From Phlyctochytrium arcticum (taxonomy: Eukaryota > Chytridiomycota > Chytridiomycetes > Chytridiales > Chytridiaceae), in the NCBI GenBank assembly GCA_025602905.1, contig JAHLKI010000034.1, positions 182,335-246,334 of the forward strand: a stretch of DNA of 64,000 nt, written 5' to 3'. The stretch's first letter is position 1. Each line of letters opens with the position of its first letter. The position numbers were made by a program, and so were the translations under genes. Of this stretch, positions 33,173 to 41,578 are shown piece by piece. The notes below the pieces were generated by a model, which saw only the letters and a list, made by a program, of their open reading frames with translations, had not been told where the DNA came from and did no database searches.

Positions 33173-34289
33173 CTAGAAGAAATGTATCGCAGCAGCAGCG
33201 GCTGCTACTAATGCTGCTCCCACCGACCGCATCGGCAGCGATGCTCCTCCGGATGCAACAGTGCCGGTCTTCTTGGGGGAGGAGGAGGAAGTGGATGACG
33301 GAGAAGAGGAAGATCGAGTTGGAGTCGCGGGAGAATTCGTTGCTGCAAAAAGATGATTCATGCGATGAGACAAAATGCATTTAAAGTTTCAATTATGATA
33401 TTGAGCTTTACCTGATGTTGCCGAACCCGAGCCTATTGGCATTTTCCGACAGCGACCGGGGTTTTCGGGTTTTGCGTAATGACGACGGGAGGTGGAGTTT
33501 GGGGTGCAGGTGCAGGTGCAGGTGCAGGTGCGGGAGCGGGAGCGGGAGCGGGAGCCGGGGCAGGTTCAGGAGCACGTTCGGGGGCGGGTGCAGGAGCGGG
33601 TGCGGGTGCAGGAGCAGATTCGGGAGCAGGAGCGGGAGCAGGAGGAGCAGCAGGTAACTGGTCAGCCTCTCGTTGAGGAGCAGCAGGGCCGGCCGGTTGC
33701 GCACCTTGAACAACGACGTCCGCGCATTCTAGGTAAAATCCACCGTCTTCCTCACTGGCCCACATCCACTGCAAAACGGCATTCTGAGAGGCGCGTTCAT
33801 TTGGAAGACGGATTTGAGCACCTGAAAACCAACCCAGTTAGAATTAACCATCATTTTAAAAATCAGGATAGGCCTTCACCTTGAGTGGCAGCGTCCAGCC
33901 CATTGGCGAGGACGGTGAAGGGCTCCCCGGGCGCATACTGAATGGCAACTTGAACACCTGGCGCAGATGTATGGGGGATGGTGACTTCCCATCCGACGGG
34001 AATGGTGCTGCCAGCCGTCAAAGTGGCAGTGGGCGCTCCGGGTGTATTGTTACTTCCACATCCCTGCAATTGCTCGGCGGTCGGGGGGAAATTGGCAAAC
34101 TTGGGACCGGGGGCAACACCCTGACCAGCTATAAAAGGAACGTTCAGTCTGAGCCCCATTTTCCATTTACGTGCCGACTACCAAAGACATACCTCGCGGA
34201 GTAGGATTCTTCAAAATGGCGTGTGCATCAACGACACAGGCGACAGCCGCAACCATTCCCAATGCCGATGTGAATCCCAATTTGACCAT
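33173..34289 (-). CDS. Secreted LPMO-like copper-site protein with Pro/Ala linker and probable GPI anchor
   Basis: Exons 34289-34193, 34128-33880 and from 33821 down. Signal peptide MVKLGFTSALGMVAAVACVVDA is followed directly by His (HAILKNPTPR), the N-terminal histidine that forms half of the copper brace in LPMOs. The compact domain (CGSNNTPGAPTATLTAGSTI ... LQWMWASEEDGGFYLECADVVV) resembles LPMO-like X325/BIM1-type proteins, which bind copper and are often GPI-anchored; family placement is tentative. After the domain comes a Pro-Ala repeat linker. The straight frame ends at 33433 (QNPKTPVAVGKCQ). A further exon (from about 33350 to 33173) in another frame encodes a Ser/Thr-rich stalk and a hydrophobic tail (SVGAALVAAAAAAIHFF) typical of a GPI signal. 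Joining it needs a weak donor inside the linker or a frame correction. Confidence 0.75.
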
Positions 34290-35113
34290 TGTTGACGATG
34301 ATGTGTTGTGATTAAAGAAATGTAAACAAAAAGTTGCGAGAGAAAGGTGGAATGAATTGAATGGGCCACTGATGAAAAAAAAGGTCAAGTGTCCTGGGGC
34401 TGCGAGAGCGAAAGGTCCATGTTCTCCCTTTCCTATATACCGCGCAATGCCCAAAAGTGCGCTATTATTGCCCTCTCAGGCCGCTGAAACGCCGAGACTT
34501 TCTTGTGCCCCCGCTACCGCTCTCTGGCTTACCGCTAGAACCATTGATTTTGGGTCGTGTTGGCCCATCGCTTGCTTGCCTTTTCCTTGCTCCCCAAAAG
34601 CCGTATTTTTGCCCATACCCAAAAAACGCATCTGCCATACTTTCCGCTTTTTCAAGCTGCGTTTTTTGAAAGTTTGCTTGATATCCTATACCCCGCACCT
34701 ATACCTTGATTAAATCATTTCCTCCCAGCTTTTTAATGTTTGCTTGACAGTGTGTGTGCTGGAAAAACTTGAAACAATGAAACGAGGGGCGTGTGTGAGA
34801 TTCCATAATTGGCCGCAACTTTTAGAACGCCAACCGTGCGGCCATTGCGCAGTACGCCTCATTTTCGGAAAAAAAGTTGTTTCGGGTGAGTCCATGTTTT
34901 CTTTTGTGGTGCTAGATGAATGTAACATATCACTTTGATGAACCCTGGGCTCTGGTCAGTTTGGAAGATGCCATCCACAAAAACGTGGTTTTGGGTTGGG
35001 GTATATTTTTCTCTGAACCGAAGACTTCGGATTTTCAACTAAAGACATTTTGGCACACAGAACGTTTTTGACCCTGAGAAAGCGTCAATTCTCGAATATA
35101 AAAAAAAACAGTT
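34290..35113. other. Intergenic, no gene recognised
   Basis: Promoter side of the LPMO-like gene (a TATATA motif near 34432) and DNA up to the copia relic. No supported frame. Confidence 0.45.
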
Positions 35114-35197
35114 CCTGTTATATATAATGTGGTCGTTGGTCGACCTCGTACCGACTCTTTAGTCTTTGATTCAATACATTGAGTTCACTTTACAACA
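35114..35197 (+). repeat. 5' LTR remnant of the copia element
   Basis: Matches the last 80 or so bp of the LTR at 41196-41337 (ATAATGTGGTCGTTG, then GACTCTTTAGTCTTTGATTC, then TTCACTTTACAACA) with about three substitutions over the best 67 bp. The first 60 or so bp of the LTR are missing here. Confidence 0.8.
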
Positions 35198-37159
35198 CGT
35201 TGTCTGACACCTAGCTCTATAACCAACTGAGCACGATCTCTAAATCAGCATCCGCTATGACCATCCAGGCTGCGAGATTCGAACAGTTATTCGCGGAACT
35301 ATATCTCCTGGTCCCAAAACACTCAAGATCACTTGTTTGAGGATGGTTTAGAACATGCATTAGTACCACGCCCTGATGTGCCCAACATACCCATCCCCGG
35401 TCCCAATACCGCCACAACTATCGAAGAAGATACCGAAGCTAATACGGTACCAAGAAAATCGAACAATTGGGAGAGCGTGCCCAAACTCATTTGTTTATCA
35501 AGCGACACCCGTTTACAGACTTACAAGAACAAAGATTCCTTTAAACTCTGCCTTGAACTCTGGCAACAATTACAAACCGCCTTCGCCTTTACGAAAAGAT
35601 GGAAATGATAACCGATACCAACTTGATTCAAAAGACAATATCATTTCCGAATTATTCGATGGTATTATCATTTCTGTACCGAAACTTGAAATGTCAAAAC
35701 ATCTTGCCGCTATGCAAACAACCGAAAAGCCAGAAAACAATTGAAACTAGGGACAACGAGGGGAAAGATGTACATGCATCTTTATGCGTGATGGGGAGAT
35801 TGAAAAAACTTTGAAAAGTCTAGAGAATCGCCAATACATCAACTACAAATGCTGCCAATAAACAGTCTTACAACTATTATGCGCAACTTTCAAATGATCA
35901 AACGTCATCACCATCCAAAGACCCTACGACTGACAACTAAACCGCTATGTACAAGCTTTGGCATGCTCGTTTCAATCATCCGGAAATGATTATGTTCGGC
36001 GTTTTTCTGAACGCAGTGGGAGATATGAACCTCCCCAGGCGACAATTCAACAAAGGTTTACATTCAGCTCACCAGGCCGACCATGTGCATTAGCCAAAAA
36101 GGAACCTACTGAGGCCCCTCCATTTCTAAGTCGGCTGAGCATTGACATCCAGAAACCAGTAAACCCAGTATATCCTCCTTCGGGCCAATTTGAATACCTT
36201 ACGGTTTTTGGAGACTCATCATCCCGTTTGGTCCGAGATGTTTACCCGGAAAGATCCGCGTTGACAATGCGAGAGAGAATTTACCTCACCACGTACTGAA
36301 GCATGCTTGGCTTTGTGCGGCGCGGAACTGGCGACTGCGCAAAGCAATACTTTTGGGATCAAGACTTCCAGCCTCCACATGAAGTCATACCTTTCTACAT
36401 GCAGTCAACGTTCTGAACCGGATTTCTCTTGTATGAAGGAAAGCCCCCACCAGTTACTCAATGGACATCTGTCAAGCGTCGACCATACTCGAGTTTTTGG
36501 AAGCTCGGTTTACGTCCCCATCCAACCACCCAATAGAATTGAGATGGGACATTTGGAATCTATGTCGCTTATGACAGCACTAGCAAGATTTCAAAACCTA
36601 CATCCGGCTTGGTTTTCAACACCCGCATTTCCAATTGCAGTTTTCGATTAAACCTAACTTTCCCACAGAGGATCAGCGCAAAGAACGAGATGTCCCATTC
36701 TGTGCACACCACTACCATTATTTTTGATAAATAATTGGACACCGACCAACAATCGATTAAGGAAGCACATAGACCCTCGGAATGATACAAGGTGCACACG
36801 CGACACGCGCTGAAACGAATCCATTTTCGGAGAGAAGTGTCCTGGGTTCCATTCAGGAAATCCCCACCGCCTTCGCTCCAGTAGGATGTCGAGTAGGATT
36901 GCACCCCATACGCAATTAAGATGGAGAAGTTGTACGACGCAAAGCACGATATGTAACCAAAGGATACGCCCAGCGCCACGGCATTGACTTTACCAAAACC
37001 TGCGCTCCGGTTTCTGATGCAGTATTCTTCAGTTTCCTCCTCGGATTCGCTACCAGTGAGGAGCGCCTGATGCACCTGATGGACGTAGTTACCGTTTCCT
37101 TAAGGGAACAAAGTGGACAAGGGCATATCGAAGAGGGTACGAGAAATGGAATAATTCGC

Positions 37160-37437
37160 AAATTCCCTCTGTTAGGGTGAATCGAGCCATGAAGGCTTCC
37201 CTCTGTTAGGGTGACATGAGCCCTGTTGGCTTCCCTCTGTTAGGGCAAATCGAGCGCTTCCCTCTGTTAGGGTGAATGAAGCCCTGTAGGCTTCACTCTG
37301 TTAGGGCGAATCGAGCGCTTCCCTCTGTTAGGGTGAATTAACCCCTGTCGGCTTCCCTCTGTTAGGGCGAATCGAGCGCTTCCCACTGTTAGAGTGAATC
37401 AATTCAAGCTTCCCTCCGTTAGGTTGAACCGAACCAC
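37160..37437. repeat. Nine tandem repeats with a CCCTCTGTTAGGG hairpin
   Basis: Nine units, each beginning CTTCCCTCTGTTAGGG or a close variant, alternate between about 34-bp and 27-bp lengths in the middle of the array, a long-short higher-order pattern. CCCT-CTGTT-AGGG can fold as a small stem-loop. Units 8 and 9 are the most diverged. The array marks the left part of the insert in the copia RT. Confidence 0.9.
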
Positions 37438-37520
37438 GAGGTAATAGTATCAACGATCGAACCGTTTTTCGACCGTGGCGGAAAACGCTAATTTGTAGAA
37501 GATAGAATGTATGAATTGGG

Positions 37521-37561
37521 TTTATCGATAAAGTAGTTGCGTTTATTGATAAAGTAGTCGC
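37521..37561. repeat. Tandem TTTATCGATAAAGTAGT pair
   Basis: Two 21-bp units, TTTATCGATAAAGTAGTTGC and TTTATTGATAAAGTAGTCGC. The TTTATCGATAAA core is palindromic. A third TTATCGATAA core lies at about 39167, just before the IS607 recombinase ATG, so these may be binding or end sequences of the inserted element(s). Confidence 0.6.
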
Positions 37562-37630
37562 TTCAATCCCACAAGCTAAAAAGAAACACGACGTGTGACG
37601 TTCCCCTTATCATTTACGTGTGAACACGCC

Positions 37631-38880
37631 ATGTCCTACCAACTATTACAGCAGGTAAGCCAGCTCATCAACAGATACGAAAAGGAACAAACCGAACGCA
37701 TTAGAAAATTGCAAGAAGAGAACAACAATTTACGACTGGACTTGATAGCCGCACAGAAAGAAAAGAATCCGAACAACGCTTGTTTCCGAAGATTAGCCAC
37801 TGCCAGTACGTCCTGTTGCCACCATCTGCTTTTGCATGTATCGTTTTGACAACGAAGCAGGTGATGTACGTCAACGGTGCGTTCTTTGAGGGTTTCCCGA
37901 TTACGTATGGTCTTGCTAACCGGATGATCGACGGTACATTCGTCGGATGGACATCTCGATGATGTGTACCGCTCGTCAACCGTAAATGTCTCAAAGTGGC
38001 GCAGCGAGAAGACGAAATACGGTTGTCAACGGACATGTTCTCAAGGTTAAACATCTCTCGGCAAAAACTTACAATGTCGTATACGGTATCTGCACCTCAA
38101 GCCAAGCTGTTTGGATTCACTCCGAAATATGTCTGGGACGACTTTACAGTAGAGCACGCAGTGCTGGCCCGGCTGATCAAGAAACAAACCTTTGCGCTGT
38201 TTATGGACATCGAGGACAAGGAGATGGAAATCAAGACGGTGTCCACCAATATACTCAACGAAAATGGGATCGATTTGATGGAGTTTCGTCAACTGGCGAT
38301 GAAGCAAAGGAGAACCGCACTGAAACAGGCCAGATTAGTAGAGGCCCAAATGTTGCTGGACCAAGAAGGGGCTGATCAAGAACCAGTCCATCTGGAACTC
38401 TATGGGGATGCCACCAACCCAGCAATACTGTTGGAAAGCCACGACCGGGGAGAAGAGGAACACACTACAGATGCTGAAGACGCCGATGAAGAGGTGCAAG
38501 TTGATAGCGAGAACCAGTTCGACACCCAGTTCGATACCCAGTATGAAGATGAAGATAGCAATAGCGATGGAAAGCAAGAAGGGTTGAGTGACGAAATTGT
38601 GTCACTGCTACAAGAACTGGAGAAGTACCGAGACGGACACTGTGATAGGTGTGCATCGAAAGATAGGGAGTTAGAAGCATTGAGGGCCGACTTACGAGAA
38701 TGTCAACGAGAACGGGACCTCTGGCGACGTCGATATATGGAAATGGAAGGAAACGAACGAAAAGCTGTGAAAGGCAAGAAGCGAACTCGCTTCGAACAGA
38801 TTGAAAGTAATGGGTCCCATTACGCATTTGAGGGAATTGAAAAAACAGATTTGGATGTAACATTGAGACCTCATCGATGA
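37631..38880 (+). pseudogene. Broken gene for an unknown coiled-coil protein
   Basis: The frame from ATG 37631 encodes a coiled coil (SQLINRYEKEQTERIRKLQE...). Homologous-looking coding continues in another frame from about 37760 (LPPSAFACIVLTTKQVMYVN, then FEGFPITYGLANRMIDGTFV) and runs into the 295-codon frame 37996-38880 after a single TGA near 37965. The long frame has a globular-looking part (SAPQAKLFGFTPKYVWDDFT, MDIEDKEMEIKTVSTNIL), an acidic Asp/Glu/Ser stretch and a Glu/Arg-rich C-terminal coiled coil with one CDRC. One frameshift and one stop separate the pieces, so a single gene of about 410 codons has decayed only slightly. The family is not recognised. It sits in the mobile insert next to a Pif1-like fragment and an IS607-Fanzor relic. 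Confidence 0.5.
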
Positions 38881-39106
38881 TAAGGACCTGCAAGATCTGC
38901 CAAGGAACTCTACTGCGCCGTTGTACTTTGTGGTAATCGGTTATACTTCGGGTGTCAGGTTTGATTCCAAGAAAGCGGTGAATGGTTTGACCACCCACGT
39001 TCAAAGCAGCCACACCTGTGGGTGCCAAGACGCGGTAAATAATATTCCTAGCGTCGAACTCTCCACAAAGATACTTGATCAAGAAGCTTTTTCCAGTACC
39101 GTTCAA
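38870..39106 (-). pseudogene. Pif1-like helicase fragment
   Basis: About 75 codons on the minus strand preserve the first helicase motifs of the Pif1/RecD-like family: Walker A LNGTGKSFLIKYLCGEF, motif Ia VLAPTGVAALNVGGQTIHRFLGI, and Walker B LIIDEVSMLHPNLF. Similarity stops near 38870, exactly where the plus-strand unknown gene ends, and starts abruptly at 39106 without an upstream exon. It is therefore truncated at both sides. Full Pif1 enzymes are 5'-3' DNA helicases of several hundred residues and are found in Helitrons, giant viruses and cellular genomes. Which of these is the source cannot be told from this piece. Confidence 0.8.
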
Positions 39107-39193
39107 ACTAACTGGTTAGACCTGATTAGGTAATGCCTTTGGTTATTCCTGTATATTTTCTTTTTTTTATCGATAAGGAGAACGTCTATATAA

Positions 39194-39649
39194 ATGCTGG
39201 CGGGAAGGGCTGCCAAGCACCTCGGGGTATCCGCTGTTACATTACGCCGTTGGGAACAACAAGGTCGGATTCAAACAACTAGAGCCCCCAGTGGTCATCG
39301 GATATACGATGTCACTTCAATTCGAATGCCCCCCACCACCTCCACCTCCACCTCAGCCCCCTCCTCACCTACCTCCTTCACAGGCAAAACTCAAGAAAAG
39401 GAAAAAGAAGGAGGAAAAAGAGAAAGTTACATCTACGCCAGAGTCTCCAGTCGTAAACAACACCCAGACCTTCAACGACAAGTTGCCTTGCTCAAACAAC
39501 GATACCCCTCCTTCACAGTCATCACCGATATTGGGTCAGGGATCAACATTCTCTTGGGTTTACGAGAAGGATATGTACAGGTTAGCGAAAACCAAGCTAA
39601 TCCCAGCATCGTAGCTCTGGATCCAGGAGTTGTCAGCTTTCACACATAA
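39194..39649 (+). CDS. Chimeric IS607-type TnpA / Fanzor relic ORF
   Basis: A 151-aa open frame with two unrelated ends. Residues 1-43 (LAGRAAKHLGVSAVTLRRWE, then GHRIYDVTS) are the MerR-like helix-turn-helix of IS607-family recombinases. A Pro/Ser/Thr/Lys low-complexity linker follows, then the serine-recombinase start (SYIYARVSSRKQHPDLQRQV, catalytic Ser in YARVSS) up to ITDIGSGIN. The rest of the recombinase is gone. The frame then reads ENQANPSIVALDPGVVSFHT, which matches the RuvC-I motif of TnpB/Fanzor nucleases (catalytic Asp in LDPGV). In intact elements tnpA and fanzor are separate genes, so an internal deletion has fused them. It is probably non-functional as recombinase or nuclease. 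Eukaryotic IS607 elements with Fanzor are known from Spizellomyces. Confidence 0.8.
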   Translation: MLAGRAAKHLGVSAVTLRRWEQQGRIQTTRAPSGHRIYDVTSIRMPPTTSTSTSAPSSPTSFTGKTQEKEKEGGKRESYIYARVSSRKQHPDLQRQVALLKQRYPSFTVITDIGSGINILLGLREGYVQVSENQANPSIVALDPGVVSFHT

Positions 39650-39818
39650 TATTCTCCCACGCATGGGTCTGGTAGCATTGGTACACCAGATATCGAACGT
39701 ATCGTTCGTTGCTGTAATGGTTCGAGATGTGAATGCCGCGAAAGGCATCCTTCTGCGAGCGCTAGCGTGTGGAGCGCTCGCCGCGCCTGAGACTTCGGTC
39801 GATGATGGCTTTGGCTGA
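39650..39818 (+). pseudogene. Fanzor (TnpB-like nuclease) C-terminal relic
   Basis: Directly after the TAA that closes the chimeric ORF, the same frame continues YSPTHGSGSIGTPDIERIV, the usual Fanzor continuation after RuvC-I. Then, after a frame change and an internal deletion, VRDVNAAKGILLRALACGAL matches the RuvC-III block (RDxNAAxNILLRAL) that ends the nuclease domain. RuvC-II and the zinc ribbon are missing. The catalytic-region order is therefore right, but the gene is heavily deleted. Any guide-RNA (omega RNA) segment should start near this 3' end and run into about 39820-39980. Confidence 0.75.
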
Positions 39819-41042
39819 TGGGCCCTTGTACAACATTAGTACATGCACATGGATCATTGGCTATATTTGACTAGTTCTGTATAGTAGTGTTCCGATGTAA
39901 TCCATCCGGCTGAACCAGTTATTTGAACATTCTCCCCAAAAAGAGCGTGCTGTACAATGGCTTCTTGCTCACTGTTGAGGGGAGTAGCTGTTTCCGAGCA
40001 GGAATTTTCGGTATAAAGTTGGGTCAGGGCTCGTAGCAGTTGCCCATATAGTTACACATCATTCTTCAAGTTTACAAATCTGCTGTGCTCTTATTTGTGA
40101 CCCTGCGTATCTACTAAACGACCGAGACCTGTAGTCACCATCGCTGCTGTTGACGTAGATAATCTGAATATCATCGGCGCAGAAATGCTATCTATTACAC
40201 ACGGCTAAGTCTTGCATAAGAGTTCGAAAATGAAAGACTTTGTTCATATTACTTACTGTTAATGGCTTACAGATCGAATATCTCAACCAGCCCCGAAGGC
40301 ACTGGCATTTTCTTACATCAAACGGGTTATATCACACAGCTTTTGAAACGTTTTTTTTTCAATGGACGCAACAAATCCAACTCATACACCAATGGAAGTC
40401 TGCAGCTTGAGAAGCAAACGAAGCACCGTTGGACCCTGCAGTCCCATATTTCGTGTCTAAACTCGACCTGACCGCGAAACTTAAAAGACCCCATTGAACG
40501 ACATTGGGTTGGCGTCAAATGCAACATGAAATACCTGAAAGGAACTTCCGAGTTCAATTTTATTTTTCCCACGCAAATCAGACCAGATTTTGACCGGATA
40601 CACCGACGCCTGGTCCCGATCGGATTACCCCATTGGCAAGTCTCAAAGCGGATATGTATACCTGGTCGGGAGGAACCGCAATCAGCTGGAACCCAAGCAA
40701 ATAAACCATGGTCACGATATCGACAAATCAATCAGAAGTGATTGTGACGTACGAAGCAGCCCGAGAGGCCTTTGTTTTTCGCCGAGCTTTAAACTTCATC
40801 AACTCAGACTGTTTGCATTGCCACAACTTTCGATGAACCAACTGTCTTATACGGTGACAACGCCGCCATCATCAGCCAAATCGAAAAAGGATACATAAAC
40901 TGCTCGCGAACCCGCCATATAGATCTAAGTATTTCTACGCACACGAAATCAGTCAGATCGACATCGAAGTTACAAAGATTGCGTCAATCGACAACGAAAC
41001 TCGGACTACGGAGTCATCGGACTCTAGACAACAACACCTGAT

Positions 41043-41195
41043 TCGGTTCAGGGGGAGTATATACGGCATAATACAACAATCAACTGAGTCTTGCAACTAC
41101 TGAACTCGGTTCAGGGGGAGTATAAGGCATACTACAACAATCAACTGAGTCTTTCTTACAACTACTGAACTACAGCTCAGCATTTGAGGGGGAGT
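41043..41195 (+). repeat. Duplicated polypurine-tract block before the 3' LTR
   Basis: Two copies of about 60 bp, each containing GGTTCAGGGGGAGTATA and AACAATCAACTGAGTCTT, precede a third purine tract (GAGGGGGAG) that directly abuts the LTR start TGTTGTGACTC. This looks like duplication of the element's polypurine tract. Confidence 0.7.
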
Positions 41196-41337
41196 GTTGT
41201 GACTCAGTTTCCCGAGATCAACACGCGTTGGTTATCTCAGCAAGTCCGACGCGTACCTTGTATATAATGTGGTCGTTGCTCGACCTCGGACCGACTCTTT
41301 AGTCTTTGATTCAATACGTTGAGTTCACTTTACAACA
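41196..41337 (+). repeat. 3' LTR of the copia element
   Basis: 142 bp starting TGTTGTGACTC and ending TTTACAACA (TG...CA with a short inverted repeat), immediately after a polypurine tract. It shares its last 80 or so bp with 35114-35197. Confidence 0.85.
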
Positions 41338-41578
41338 GTTCCATATTTTTGCGCGCGCGCACGTCCGTGCCTGGGCGATGCCTGTGTTCTTTAGTACGGT
41401 ATGATACCTGTGTAGACGATTACGCTTTTTGTTTTACACAAGAACATTTCAAGAGACCTGAGGTTTTTTGGGTGAAACGATTCGCAAAACAACATTTGAT
41501 AATGTTGAACCTATCCTCCATCAAACTATACCAGACCCCATGTATATATATACAAACTATTCTTGATTTCACGCAGCA

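Larger units (their letters stand above)
35114..41337 (+). mobile_element. Ty1/copia-type LTR retrotransposon, decayed and interrupted
   Basis: Order of domains on the plus strand: a gag-like stretch with many stops (35257-35815); a GAG-pre-integrase block (YKLWHARFNHPE, near 35945); integrase core pieces (LSIDIQKPVNPVYPPSGQFEYLTVFGDSSSR, near 36130-36230, and RVFGSSVYVPIQPPNRIEMG, near 36490); the start of reverse transcriptase (KGYAQRHGIDFTKTCAPVSDA...LMHLMDVVT in mixed frames, 36940-37090); then, after a gap, the RT active site region (VDVDNLNIIG near 40150) and RNase H-like remains to 40890. Integrase before RT identifies the copia superfamily. Frameshifts and stops are everywhere, so it is dead. 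Truncated 5' LTR and complete 3' LTR sequences bracket it. RT is split by a nested insert of about 2.8 kb (about 37155-39980). Confidence 0.85.

Noticed and set aside
37160..37437. TTAGGG-containing array as an internal telomere
   Set aside because: The hexamer occurs once per 27-34-bp unit, never as head-to-tail hexamers.
37160..37437. Same array as a CRISPR array
   Set aside because: Inter-repeat sequences are themselves repeated, the DNA is eukaryotic, and no cas genes are near.
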